The notes below the pieces were generated by a model. It had not been told where the DNA came from and did no database searches. It saw only the letters and a list, made by a program, of their open reading frames with translations. Position numbers and translations under genes: made by a program. From Panonychus citri (lineage: Eukaryota > Arthropoda > Arachnida > Trombidiformes > Tetranychidae), in the NCBI RefSeq assembly GCF_014898815.1, contig NW_026515473.1, positions 806,001-870,000 on the forward strand: DNA of 64,000 nucleotides. The letters are read 5' to 3'. Position 1 is the stretch's first letter; each line of letters opens with the position of its first letter. Positions 48,036 to 60,876 of this stretch are shown here, piece after piece.

Positions 48036-51000
48036 TTTGGGTTTTATTTGGCAGCTTCCGACTTTTGTTTCTACCAAGGAGCAATACAGAAAATAAGAGC
48101 TATAGTTAAACCATCATTAATGAAATGCTGAGAAACTTATATTAATAATAGTATTCTATCATAGTTTAACGGAAAAAACTTCTCTGTTTGTATGTTTCAA
48201 GTCGAAAAGTTGAGAGACTTTTATCATTACCATCATCTGTGGACGAGAGAAAAACAGAAAGATCAAGGGAAAGAGACAATTTTCTAGGAAACCTGAACTT
48301 CTCTGATTCGAAATATAATGATGAACTATTGAATACGAATAATAGACTTGGAAAAATATGACAAGATTAGATGAGAGAAAAATGTTGAGTTACAAATGGT
48401 CAATTCTGTCGATGGGCAACGGGTTGAAGATGATGAGAATAAAAATGATTTAGATGATCAACTCAGAAATAGAAGAGGAGAAAAAGCAAAATGAGAAAAT
48501 TAATGATCTTAAGGTGATGATATATAACATTAAGGGGAATTGTAATTTATTACTTAGCCTTTTTTTCGTACCAAGATCATAATGATGATGATGAGCACTT
48601 TGATTGTTATTACTATGGTATAATAAGTTGTTGATAATGAGAAAGCTGGTGAAGATGGTGAAAGAAAAAAAAATTTATAAAATGATTTTTGGTCACTTTG
48701 TTGTTCAAGATCATCAATGGTCCATCATCATCATTATTATTTCATTAACCATCATCATAATGATAATAATACATTCAAACAACACTTTTCACGCTATTTA
48801 ACCTCATTATTGTTTACAAAGTCATTCATTTTCATTAGTTAACTCAAACTTCATCTATTCACATCATGAAGACGTTTAAGTCAACAAAGATTCATCATCA
48901 TGAAACATCATCAAGATCGTCATGTTACAATTTATTCATTTATTGAAACAGAGAGAGAGGGAGCAAAAAGATGAGAGTAGCGTAAAACAGAATCTGAATC
49001 ATTCATATTATCAGATTAATACACATAATTTCATATTCCTTGACTATTAGATGGGAAAAAGAAACATATTGATAATAAGAGTTTATCTTAAGCTTAATCT
49101 GGTTTTTCGTTTGTAAAAGATTAGTTTTAATCTCAAATGGATTAGGTTGTGGAGAAACTTTTTCTCTTCCTCTATGTAAACAATAATTGAGAAAATTTCA
49201 TACATCCTTTGTCTGATCATTTTCTTTCCATCAATAAATTGCATTCCATGATCAAATACTATAAGATGATGAGTATGATAATATTATATTCTTTGGTGAA
49301 AGGACATTTTCGTCCATTATTATTTACTTTTCTTTTTCTATTCTTTTTCATCATCATCATCATCTGTAAATCTCCATCTTCATCTCTTTGTTGCGTGTGT
49401 GTATTCTGGTTGATTGAAAGTCTTAGTATTCACTCTGAACTGTTAAGAGTTTAATCATTGGTAACTATTCAATCGTACTCAAGTGAGGTACATTATCATA
49501 TAACCAAGTCAACTAAACTCAACTGAACTTACAAATGAACTGAACACAAAAGGCTTTTAAATCTTGAAAAGCAACAAACAGATCACAAAAACGAGTAAAG
49601 CAAATTCTTGGGAGCTCATCATCACTTACCTGATTCTTTTTTCTTCTTCTATCCAATGCTACCTGTAAATTACATTATTTATCAGCCAATCTTATCTCAT
49701 CTTCATTTTGGAAAACATCTTGTGATATACTTTACTTGCAAGAATTGATTCATGAAAAACTATCTCAAACAAAGTAACAACAATCAGTGTAACTCAAGCC
49801 AACAGAGTAACATGATGTGAAAACCAAATTTAATTTACCAATGTTTAAGTGTTTATAATATGTAATATTTGGTTTGGTCACATCAACCTTGTTGACCAAC
49901 ACGATAATGTCAACAAGATCAGGACATTAATGCAATATTAAACTAGAATAAATTACTCACAATGTTGAGAGGTTTTGACCATACATATATTTATATTCAT
50001 TCTTAAAGATATTGATCAAGTTTTTTTTCTTCATTACAATTATTCAAATCCAAACTTTTAACATCTCTATTATATTCATTCTGACCTTTAGCTGAAATAA
50101 AATTTTCTTTTCAACTTATCTAGTTGTCTAACTCGTATCGATAGTTCTGACTAAATAATGATAAAAATAAGTATTTACCGTTATTACTCCATAAAATAAC
50201 CGACATCTAGTAGTACATGGTATGGGTAGTTCATAGCATTGGATTTGCTACAAGGTGACTATTAATGAAAAGAATTTCAATAAAATTTGGCTTTAAAGGC
50301 TGCTCTTTCTTTCTCTCTCTCTCTATCCAATGAATTTGAAAATTTGTCTCAAGAATTTTTATCATAATTTGATAAGGTGTGATTCTGTGATAGAAGAGTT
50401 GAAAAATTGATTTATCGACTCAAATTGACTCAGTATGTGTTTTCAATTCGTGATTACTATTATTTTATGATTGCCATCATCATTGATGATCAATATGTGT
50501 TATGATCAGTAAATGATAAACACTGATTGCTTTTTTGTGCTCACTCAATTCTTGCAAATCTGTTGAACTGAACTTTCCTGAAAACCTTTGAACATCCATT
50601 CAATTTTTCGTCTATTCATTTTCCCTGTTGTGAAAAGAAAAAAAATTCCGAGTAGAAAATTGTAATTCAACCTTGATGAATGCTGATTATGTTATCATGT
50701 TAATGATTATGTCTATGGTGCTATCTATTTCTATATCTATCAGATAAGATGATCACGAAATATTGAAAAATGTTTTGTTTTTCAATCTATTGGAGAAAAT
50801 GTCACTCATTGCATTTTGATATCTCGGTGACTCTTCATGAGGAAAATTGAACTTTTAAGATAACTGCATGGTCAATCAAAGATTTACTGTTATTGGTGGA
50901 CAATTAATCAGTAACAATTTCCTTTTCACTAGCATTATGACATTAACCAAAACGAAACATGAAAGGTCATCATGATAAGATTCTGATTTTTCATAGAATA

Positions 51001-52408
51001 TGTAGGAATCTGTCAAAAGATTAATAATAATTTGATTATTATCAATTTGCGAAAAAAATGAACTAAATTGTACAACATTGTATTCATTTTTCTTGAACAT
51101 TTTTCCACGATAAGTTTATATGGCTCAAATGAAAAAAGAGCAGCTCTAAAATATCAAATTCTGTTTATGAACATCACAAGAAGATCACAGGAGCCAAAGT
51201 TCACTTGATACTCATAATTTCATAATATATTTCTAGTGCTCTCAAACCTTACACAGCATAATTAGGTATGTGAAAATAGAAATAACTTTCTTGACAAGTT
51301 GATTTGGATAGAAGACTTTTAACGACTCATGAGTGAATCATGAACATTCCATAACCATGCATATCGTATATGTACTTGATTACTGGGAAAGGAAAAGGTA
51401 AATTTGGGAGTGGGTTCATTTTCCACACTCTAATCATCACCAAAAACCTCTCTATATCTACACATTCAAAATTTTTCCACCTTCTGTCTTTCCAATTTAC
51501 TCCCATGAATCCCTCCCAACTCACTCCCTGTTACACATTGAATCACTTTTTACTCAGCCATGAAAATTAAAGTAGCATTTGAAAATGAATTCATTTCCAA
51601 TGGTCTCAAAAAATGATCATCCTGGAAACTATTTCACTCATTTTCATATAATTATTCATTGATCCATTCAATCAATCATCTTTTCCCTTTTTCTACCATG
51701 AACTTTTCAACCAACTCCATACAATAAACAATCTGCTTTCCACCATGATTGACACTGATTGCGCTCTATGAATTTAAAAGGTGAAAATTCAATAAAAATT
51801 TATTCTTTCTCTCTCTCTCTCTACTTATGATTCTAGTAACAAAAATCATATTCATCATGCTCAGGGAGTTTAATTTGTGTGCTCTGATTTTAATCAGCAA
51901 TAAATTGCCAATTTAATACAAACCAAAGGTGTTTAAACTTTTCTCTACAATTCAAATTTCATTTAGGATATTGATTTAGAGAGTTGATTTTTTCCAATCT
52001 GATTCAATTCCTAATCCAATTATGAGTAATATTTATCATTATTATGATTGCTTCTAGATAAATTTATCAGTTGATAGAATAAATCAAAGTATGAGAGAGA
52101 TAGAAAGAGAGAGGGAGAGAGAAAGTGAGAGTATCCTTCAAAATGATAGTATCGATTTTCGTTCAGAACTTTTTTGTTCTTTTCGTAGAAAAAAAGTTCC
52201 TTTTGTTTTTTTTTGTTAACGTTGAATTTTCGATAACATTGAAATGCTTTCCACCTTTATCGAAATCATAAGTTATCATCAATTTTATTCGAGCAAACAA
52301 AATGTAGTTCAGCTTTTTGTTTGCTATTTTCTCTTTGAAGCAAAATAAAAAGTGGGTGGTAATTGGTGGTAATAGAGATCAGAGTAGTTCATATAAGCAT
52401 TGGAATAT
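48036..52408. other. Non-coding DNA
   Basis: About 4.4 kb with only short random ORFs. Contains GA-rich and ATCATC runs; nothing else recognised. Confidence 0.5.
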
Positions 52409-52688
52409 AAAATTTGGTAAGATGAGCGTTAATGGTTGGAGGTGGAGCTAATAGCTATCCAACACACTTATCCCTGTGTTTGTTTAAATTAGGTTAGGTT
52501 AGGTCTTCATTAAAAGGGTCAAAATCGACAGAGGAAGGCCCGGAGGGCCTGGGACAATCAAACGGGCGCACAATTAACCCAAAATTCAGCTTAATTTCAA
52601 CACTTTGAACTAATGGACACCATCGATAAGTGTGTTGAATAACCACTGGCTCCACCTCCAACCATTAACGCTCATCTTACCAAAATTT
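52409..52688. mobile_element. Small foldback element with TTAGG units and a GC hairpin
   Basis: The arms 52409-52469 and 52629-52688 are inverted copies (GGTAAGATGAGCGTTAATGG on the left; complement on the right). The loop of ~160 bp has three exact TTAGG units (52489-52503), the usual arthropod telomere repeat. It also has a perfect 6-bp GC hairpin, AGGCCCGGAGGGCCT (52536-52550), in a locally GC-rich patch that stands out from the AT-rich surroundings. No ORF. Confidence 0.7.
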
Positions 52689-54417
52689 TCTTCTATTTAT
52701 CTGCTCACACAATGGAATTTAATCAGAATGGAAATTAGACAACAATTAACTTTTGTTTGCTTCCTTTGATTTGTTCAAGTTTCAGCCATTCAGCGAAAAT
52801 GAAATATAAACAATGAAAACTTATTCTACTCTCATAGTTTTCATATCATATGTTGTCTGTTGGTGACAAGAAAAACCTCAATTAAAACCATAAACTAATT
52901 ATATTAGATAATTTGAGTTCAATTCTAATATTACAAAACAATAGAGATCAAAATCAGATATGCTTGCTGGCTCAACAGTTAAACTTTTTCAACAATTGAT
53001 TCATCAATTGAATCAATCAAATGAAAAGAAATGCTCATTTTTTCATCTCGATAGGGGAAATCATAAGCATCGAATACCATCAACCTTAAAGATAACATTT
53101 TGTCCATCTCTTTTGTTCGTTTGATAACAACAATATTTTGATTTTCATCAGTGAATTGATTAGAACATCAGAACAAAGTCGATTTTCAATTGTGTATATA
53201 ATAGCTTCAGGGATAATGTTATAAAAGTAATAAAACTGTAATATCTTTTTTTCATTAGCACTGAAGAATAAACAGAAATTATCAGAAATTTGAACAGATG
53301 AAAACAAGTATCGACTTGGGAACATGATAAAAGAAACAAGAGTTAATAACAAGAAATAGTAAGATGATGAAAAATTTTTATCGAGATTATCATGGAAATA
53401 TAAGCATTATCGTTTTTGTTACTTTGTTTCATTTGTACTCTCAATTCATTAAAAAAGTAACTTTTTCAAGTCTATTCAGTATCTTAAATTAGATTACCTC
53501 TGGATAAACTGATTCGATGTATCTAATGGGCAGAAAATAGCGACACTCATGAGCCAGTGTCTAAAAATCTGAATGTAACTTTCAATTTTTAAAGACGCAA
53601 AAAGGTAAATAGATGTTTGATTTCTAAATATCGTTGACTAACTTGCAATTTATTCATTAAGCTTTCATATCTAATGATTTATTGTGATGAAAACTAATTG
53701 AAAAGTATTTAAAATTAAGTTAGTTACATCAAACATTTCTGCCACTATGAGCATCGTCTCATTTATCTCTGAAACCATAAGAGCCTCTTGATCATTACTT
53801 CATTGATCATGTGCATTAAAATGGGTATAGTTGTGTTTAGTTTCGGTAAAAAAGTTTAAAAGATAGTCTGATAATTGATATTGTAAAGAGTGAAGGATTG
53901 TCATTGGCGATAAGAGAATGGATGTTAGTAAACCAGGTGATTGGAATGAATTCTATGGCTCTAATAGAAATATTGAGTCTTGTTTGCTATATAGGGCTAT
54001 TTAACGTCATTTCACGCGAAATTTTTACCATCACTATGTACCAAAACTGGTTATCAAAACAGTTTCTTTGTTCAACCGGGTACCACCTCTCACGTGGTAC
54101 CTGATTATTCTTATTGGATAAATTTTACGGAAGAAGATGAGGGTGAGGGAGAAGATAATCTCCCTCACCACCAATATAATGGCTAGTTTTCGGTGGCTTT
54201 TCTTTATGGCGATCAGGGGTATGGATACCCAAGGTATTAATAAATAAAAGTTTTTTGGTTAAAAATATTTTGTGGCAACATTGGCACCATTACAAGGATT
54301 CGAATTCAATGTTAATGTACTAGTTTTATATACATGTATGTGATTTGTTTAAATGTTATTTTAACATTAGTACTCTATTCTCGTTAAATTTACGTAAAAG
54401 AATACTTAAGGTTTACA
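52689..54417. other. Non-coding DNA, right part perhaps retroelement debris
   Basis: No gene is supported. Around 54000-54180 one frame stays open with an acidic end (NFTEEDEGEGEDNLPHH, stop 54182-54184), and a TTGGCACCATTACAAGG sequence at ~54282 recalls LTR-element leaders. Neither is strong enough for a call. Confidence 0.35.
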
Positions 54418-54715
54418 GGTTATTGGAACCAATAAATGACTATTAATTAAAAGTGAGATTCAGGTGTTAAGTGTTATCACAACAATCAAATGACTAGAGA
54501 TTGATAACTTAGTGAGATTCTTATATTACGTGTTACTGGAACACTGTTATGACTAGATCTTGATACGTAATCACTACGTAAGCCCGTTTTTAAATATTAC
54601 GTGTTATCGAAAACACCCGAATGACTAAAAATTAATAACGTAGCGAGATTCTTGAATATTACGTGTTACTGGAACACTCGGATGACTAAACATTGACTAC
54701 TTAAAGAACATCATC
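54418..54715. repeat. Diverged ~60-70-bp tandem array, about 5 units
   Basis: Units share the order ACGTGTTACTGGAACAC, then ATGACTA, then a TTGATAACGTAGYGAGATTC-like end. The last three units are most alike; the first two are more worn. It is not part of any ORF. Confidence 0.75.
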
Positions 54716-55405
54716 CACTATTTTGGCAACCAAATTTAGTAAAGGACTGAATATACAAGATAAGTAATCGATTTGAGTTCATTTTTCATAAAACAATATA
54801 AGCAAACATATCAATAAAGTACAATGTGTACATTGTATAATTGCAAGGTAATTCAGTTGAGATTTCAAATTGAAATCCCTTGAATTTTCCTAAGGAATGA
54901 ACTATTTTGACCTGAATGAAATAATGAATATGATTCTGTAGTCAATTCAGTATAATTTTCGACTTTGATGAATCAAATATTGCTATACAAATCAACAAAA
55001 TAATTAACTCAAATAAAATTTGATAATACAACAGTTGAAAATACAGAAGAAACATTGTTTTACTGATCTAATCAAAAATTCATATTCAATTAATTCGAAT
55101 ACACAATACAAAAGGTGGCGAAATTGTCCACCATTTCCTCAATAAAGTTAATTTATCGACCTCGAATCGAGGGTGTTGTTATATATCAATCAAATCAAAA
55201 CAGTAATTACTATTAACGATTGAACCATGAAAGGCATGAATTATTAAATTGAATAGCCATCTTCTTCCAAGAAGGTTTATCATTTTTAGAAATTGCTATG
55301 ACTTAATCTATTCCCCTTATCTAGTTAAACATTTTAAGTAAACATTAAAATTAACGTTAACATTTTGTATACTATTTTTATAAGTATACTATTTTTTGTT
55401 TTGGG

Positions 55406-55735
55406 TGATGAGGATGGAGATGAGGATGAAGATAAAGAAGATGATGATAAAAATATAACTGAAATTGTATTAGTTAGAATAGGGATCTCATCCCAACAAC
55501 AATAAAAGTCTATTTCATTTGAAATATGTGAAGTGAAGGTGACTACAAGGTCAATATTTGATCCGGCTCGACGGACCAAATGTTGTAACATTACCTTCAA
55601 ATAACCTTTAAACTTCACTATTATTTTATTTTATTCATATTGTTGTTGTTGGGATGAGATCCCTACTCTCACTAAATACAATTTTAGGTTATTTGAAACA
55701 TCATCATCATTATCTTCATCCTCATCTTCATCTTT
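55406..55735. repeat. Inverted repeat of retroelement-like sequence
   Basis: The left arm 55406-55503 is the imperfect reverse complement of 55636-55735, including GGGATGAGATCCCTA-type and (CATCTTCATC)n-type segments. Between them, on the - strand, sequence resembling the start of LTR-element gag (TTTGGTCCGTCGAGCCGGAT) occurs near 55555-55580. This looks like two opposite copies of one LTR-element fragment. Confidence 0.55.
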
Positions 55736-55740
55736 TTTTA

Positions 55741-55989
55741 GAGTTGGCAATGTTGGTTGCCAACAAAACTATTTCTTCAAATATGATTTGCAATCACACG
55801 AACTCTGTCAATCAAAAGGATCTGATCGTTACGGATATATTGACCAACGGACAGAGGTTCAGAGGGTTTATTGATACTGGTTCAGAGATTTCAATAATCA
55901 CGATCGATGCCGTCATTGTAAGTATAGTATTTTTGGTTTTTGGCCAGATGCCAAATCTAATGAAACGTTTTTCCAAATCAATGAAGTGA
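55741..55989 (+). pseudogene. Retropepsin fragment of an LTR retrotransposon
   Basis: The frame reads ILTNGQRFRGFIDTGSEISI, with the aspartic protease active-site motif DTGS at 55873-55884. This context (GFIDTGSEISII) is typical of the protease of Gypsy or BEL/Pao-type elements. No reverse transcriptase or integrase follows, so only a fragment remains. Confidence 0.55.
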
Positions 55990-56534
55990 AAGATTTATCA
56001 TTATTGGAGATAGATACGGCCGATCGGATGATTTTCACTGATCAAACGTATAACTGTTAATGATTAAAACATTTATCAGTATTTACCACAATTTTTATAT
56101 CTTGGTAAAATATTGATTGAGCATTTTGTAAAAATAATAATGAAGAGAGAGCGATCAACATTAAAATATCCAGTTTTGGCGATAATCTCAATTTTTAGCG
56201 AATTTATACTGATATCAACATAAAACTTCAACGATAAGGTCATTTTTGTTCATTTCAAAAAACATTCAAACGATTTCTAAATGACATGAAGATGCATTAC
56301 CATGCTTACAATTAATGATGATTATAAAATATTCTATTATTAAACAAAAAACCATAACTGTGCGACTTACCAAAGCAAGTTAAAATGAATATAGGTTTTG
56401 AATAATCAATTTTAGAAATAGATGTAATTAGCTACCAATAAACAAGAATGAAGAATAATAGTGATGAACTATCTTTGCGTACCTATCAAAGAGTAGAGAG
56501 AAAGAGACAGCACATAACAGAAAAACTATGAGGC
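55990..56534. other. Non-coding DNA between element fragments
   Basis: AT-rich; nothing recognised. Confidence 0.5.
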
Positions 56535-57226
56535 AACATTTTTTTTGGTGTCGCGAGGTAGAGCCACTAGTAGATTTGAAAAGAAAGAGAAAAAAGAAAG
56601 AGAAACATAGTAAACTCAATGCAGAACTCAAATCTAATTGTTTTTAATGATTTTAACAATTTTTATAAATTAATTAAGCTAATTCTTAATGGTTATATGC
56701 TCTTCGTCCACAATTTAAGGACACTGATTGGTTAATTGTTACTGGAGTCTTAAACAACCAAGTTCTTTTATAATCAAATCGTCGAATATTTAAGAACAAT
56801 TAAGTAAATTTTTAAGATCGGTAACAATAATCAGCCCGAAGGTCTTAAACCCACTTTCTAGGAAATATCTGATTCGTTTATGATTTTATTCAACTCAATC
56901 GAATTAATGAGCGGGTTTTGATTCAAATCTTATAAATTAGACCTTTAAGATCATTGCAAAGCAGAGCTAATATGTTCCGTTCAATTGATATATTATCTCA
57001 GTATAAATGTAATATATACTTAAGAATGAAAAAGAAATAAAACACACATAACTTATGAAATTGAGAAATCGCTTTAACTGCAGAAATATATATTGAGACT
57101 CAATTAATTTATAAAATTGTTAAAATCAAAACAATTAGATTGAGTTCTGTATTGAGTTTACTATGTTTCTTCTTTTTCTCTTTTCAAATCTAATAGTGGC
57201 TCCACCGCGACACCAAAAACAATGTT
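56535..57226. repeat. Inverted repeat bordering the mariner remnant
   Basis: 56535-56657 is the imperfect reverse complement of 57119-57226 (shared TTGAGTTTACTATGTTTCT, TTTTCAAATCTA and GCGACACCAAAAA). The ~460-bp centre shows no coding signal. The right arm abuts the mariner-like transposase, so the repeat may be an inverted duplication of that element's 5' part. Confidence 0.6.
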
Positions 57227-57761
57227 TCAGTTTTCCTTCCTGTGCCTCTTGGTTTTTTACCTTGGTACCTATAGTAAAGAGCTTAAGGTATTTATCAAGT
57301 GCTTTTTCACTATGGATGGGACATGGATACCTGCATATGACCCTGAAACGAATTCAGAATCAAAAGTTTGGGTAATGGGCTGTATGTGTGTTGGAATTAA
57401 GTAGGAAGCATCAAAATTTTTTGAATTGATCGTGGCCAGACTGTGGACAGGGAAGTTTATCGGTGAAATTTGCACGAAATTGCACCATTTTTAATGTCAA
57501 GAAGGTCACCAAACGCGAGACGGAAGCCACTCTTCCTTCAAGATAACGCGAAGATGCACAAAGCCAAGGCTACAATTGACCTTATTAACGAATTAGGATG
57601 GGTATTGTTCAAACATCCACCCTATTCGCAAGATCTGGCCCCCAGTGAAAATTCCCTTTATTCGAATTTACACTACACAAGATAGGTTTGAGGCGGGTTT
57701 TACAGAATTACCAAACCGATGGCAAAAGCGTATTGCCTCTTCTGGGGAATACTCTATATAA
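57227..57761 (+). pseudogene. Tc1/mariner-superfamily transposase, 3' half, frame-broken
   Basis: Frames 57222-57404, 57470-57685 and the last stretch to TAA at 57759 together resemble the C-terminal half of a mariner transposase. Landmarks are FTMDGTWIPAYDPETNSES (first Asp), FLQDNAKMHKA (second Asp), LGWVLFKHPPYSQDLAPSE, and the typical end LPNRWQKRIASSGEY. At the third catalytic place mariners usually have Asp; here it reads PSE. Stop codons and shifts occur near 57404, 57470-57490 and 57670, so it is dead. Confidence 0.75.
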
Positions 57762-58059
57762 AATTTTACTAATTTGTCTGCAACATAGTTAGGTTCGCTG
57801 TCAATTGAACTACCTAATAATAATGCAGATATTGAAAGTCCAGCTATTTTGAATGAATCAACCTATTCTCTTATTAAACGTTTTAATCTTCTGCGTGGAA
57901 ATAATAGAATCTACACAAGTTAAATAAAATGAAAAATATTTACCTAAAAGGATGATAGCCAAAATGGCCTATTAATCCGAATTTTTTGAAATAGGTATCA
58001 ATCGAAAGCTCTTGGTGAGCTGAGTCGAACGAATTGATCAGAATAAAAAAATTATTTTT
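57762..58059. other. Non-coding DNA
   Basis: Nothing recognised; probably mariner 3' flank. Confidence 0.4.
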
Positions 58060-58490
58060 CCCTTGGGAATTAAATGTAACTTTTTGGGACACCATGATGC
58101 ACCGATCGGACCCAATTTTTTAGATGTTACTTTTTATGGCGAGTTCAACGATGTACTCGGTTTTGTTCTAGAACCCCGCGTTTTTGAGTTATAATCGTTT
58201 TTTTTTGATATTTTTCATGGAAACAAACTAAACTAAGCGGTGGCATTCCTTTGGGACCATATTATGCACCGATCAGACCTAATTTTTATGGCCAACTCAA
58301 ATATACCAATAACTTTTCTCTCGACCCCGCGTTTTGAGTTATAATCGTTTTTTTTGATATTTTTCATGGAAACAAACTAAACTAAGCGGTGGCATTCCTT
58401 TGGGACCATATTATGCACCGATCAGACCTAATTTTTATGGCCAACTCAAATATACCAATAACTTTTCTCTCGACCCCCGCGTTTTTGAGT
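58060..58490. repeat. ~150-bp tandem repeat, two close and one worn copy
   Basis: 58186-58335 and 58336-58486 are nearly identical (shared AAACTAAACTAAGCGGTGGC, TTATGCACCGATCAGACC and TCTCGACCCC...GCG). A worn copy lies at about 58060-58185. A reversed piece (AGGTCTGATCGGTGCATAA) recurs at ~58622-58640, as if it were the other end of a larger inverted structure. Confidence 0.8.
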
Positions 58491-60044
58491 AATTCTGGTT
58501 TTCTATATTTGTGTGAATATTATCATATGATAAGATAATGATAACGATAACATGAAAACGCGCGAGGTTATGGCGTATCATTTTACGTTATCAGGTAGCT
58601 TGTAAAAAGGAGGTCTAGAAAAGTTAGGTCTGATCGGTGCATAATGAATAATTGCATAGAAATTATATTGATTTCATGTTATTGTTGAGAATTAAGTTTT
58701 CCTGATAAAGATGATAGAGTTACCAGATTATTTGCTCACACACGCATTTTATATTGATAATATGCATTCTCACTTACAGTGAAAAAGATATCAACTTAAA
58801 CGATTGTAAAAGTTTAAGTTTAAATATAGTCGGTTAAGTTTGCAAGTAGAATTTTGATTGAGTATAATAATGAAATTTTCAGTTTAAGGAAATTTTCATA
58901 AATCTACAACGTGTATATACACATACGCAAAAATCTAGACTAGTTTACTGTCATCTTTGTAATATTCATAATTTCTGACAATCTTGAGACTTGCTGAATT
59001 ATTAATTCAGAAAATATTAAAAATTGGTTCTTCGGGTAAACTAGTCTTAATACACTCTATTAGTATGTATCATATTGTTTCAATTTTTTCTTCCACAATA
59101 GATTTCCTAAGTTAAATGTTCAGTCAAAAATAACTTCAGACTTTCATTTAATTATCATCGTTAAACAAAGTGATTCGATGTCTCTCAAATCTGTTTTTGT
59201 TCAGCTGATCAAATATTAGCTCATGAAAATCATGATCATATTGGAGAAAAGATTGAGCTAAATCAATTAGGTTTACTATTTTGAAAGTTAATTGTCCAAA
59301 AGTGTCAACATTGGGTCTTAATTAATAACATTTACAATGTAATTTACACCTTTTGCTTTCTCGAAACAACATTTTAATCGAAGAAAAACAAACCTTACTT
59401 GACCATTGATTAAATCTTTGGAAACTTTGACCGGACATTGAAGTGAAATACTAAATTTATATAGACTTAATTTCCCGCTCTTCTATGTGATTAATGAAAT
59501 TTCTTCCAAGTCTCTGAATCATTCAATTGGAATCAATCGTTTTGATGGAAGAAGACGAGAAAAAAACCAACAATTCCGAGGTTTTCTCCGAAAAAGGGAA
59601 ACCAGAATAACTCACAACACCAAATGAAATAATTTAGATACTATTTCCGGTTCTCTGAGTTTCTCTCATTCCAATGATACAGATGATTATCTTTCAGTCT
59701 TCTTTCAATGATATATTTTCCGTTATCATCAACATCAAGTGCGATTGCCTTGGAAATCAAGGTTTGTCATCCTCATCTCTAGCTAGTTTTTATCACCTTA
59801 GGGTCTTGATAATATTCAGATACAAATTGAAACAGCAAAGTTAAAATCCACTTGGTTATCAAATCAATCTTAAAAGTTCACAATGTTTTGACATAAAAAA
59901 ACCGATTTCTCGAAGATATCAGGAAGTATTTATCTCTTTTTTTTGTTTTTGATAAACTCTGTATCAATATCAAATATCTAAAAAACGATCAAACAAAATA
60001 ATACACAGAATTGAGTCCATATCTTAACAACGTCCTAGTAAGTA
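58491..60044. other. Non-coding DNA
   Basis: Apart from the reversed repeat piece at ~58622, nothing was recognised. Confidence 0.5.
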
Positions 60045-60876
60045 TTAGGTATCCACATAAGTAATGTCGCTTTTTAGATCTCCATTAATCATTGATGAAT
60101 TTCTCGAAAACGAGCCGATAAAAAGTTATATAAAATTCACAATAATAAGATCAATTCTTTGACTAAAAAATGATATAAGTTTTAAGGAAATCAACTAATT
60201 AGTTTTGATAATTTATTAATTAACGTAAATAAACTTTTTTTCAATTTTAGAGATCTTATTTTCGAAACGGCCTTTTTTGACCTTTACAATATCAGAAATT
60301 TTCGAAAAATGGTTTAAATTGTAGACCACGAGTTGAATTATTTCATATAAAAATTTGAGCATTCAGGACAATTCTGTCGAAAAATAATAATAAATTTAAT
60401 TCTAAATGAGTTAACATGGGAACTCCATTGAATAATATTTTTCATGAAATTTTTGTTTTTTCCGAATTTTGTTCATGTTTTTTGTATGGTAAATAATAAT
60501 TAAAATTCCCTAATTTTCAAATTAAATTTATTATTATTTTTCGACAGAATTGTCCTGAATGCTCAAATTTTTATATGAAATAATTCAACTCGTGGTCTAC
60601 AATTTAAACCATTTTTCGAAAATTTCTGATATTGTAAAGGTCAAAAAAGGCCGTTTCGAAAATAAGATCTCTAAAATTGAAAAAAAGTTTATTTACGTTA
60701 ATTAATAAATTATCAAAACTAATTAGTTGATTTCCTTAAAACTTATATCATTTTTTAGTCAAAGAATTGATCTTATTATTGTGAATTTTATACAACTTTT
60801 TATCGGCTCGTTTTCGAGAAATTCATCAATGATTAATGGAGATCTAAAAAGCGACATTACTTATGTGGATACCTAA
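60045..60876. mobile_element. Palindromic mariner-type MITE, 832 bp
   Basis: Two 356-bp arms (60045-60400 and 60521-60876) are reverse complements with only one mismatch noticed (in the GTTATATAAAATT area), around a 120-bp centre. The ends read TTAGGTATCCACATAAG, similar to mariner terminal repeats, and TA duplicates flank both sides (60043-60044 and 60877-60878). It has no ORF, so it must move with another element's transposase. Confidence 0.88.

Noticed and set aside
53898..54104. 68-residue + strand ORF
   Set aside because: Hydrophobic and not recognised; a neighbouring frame looks as good, so no call was made.
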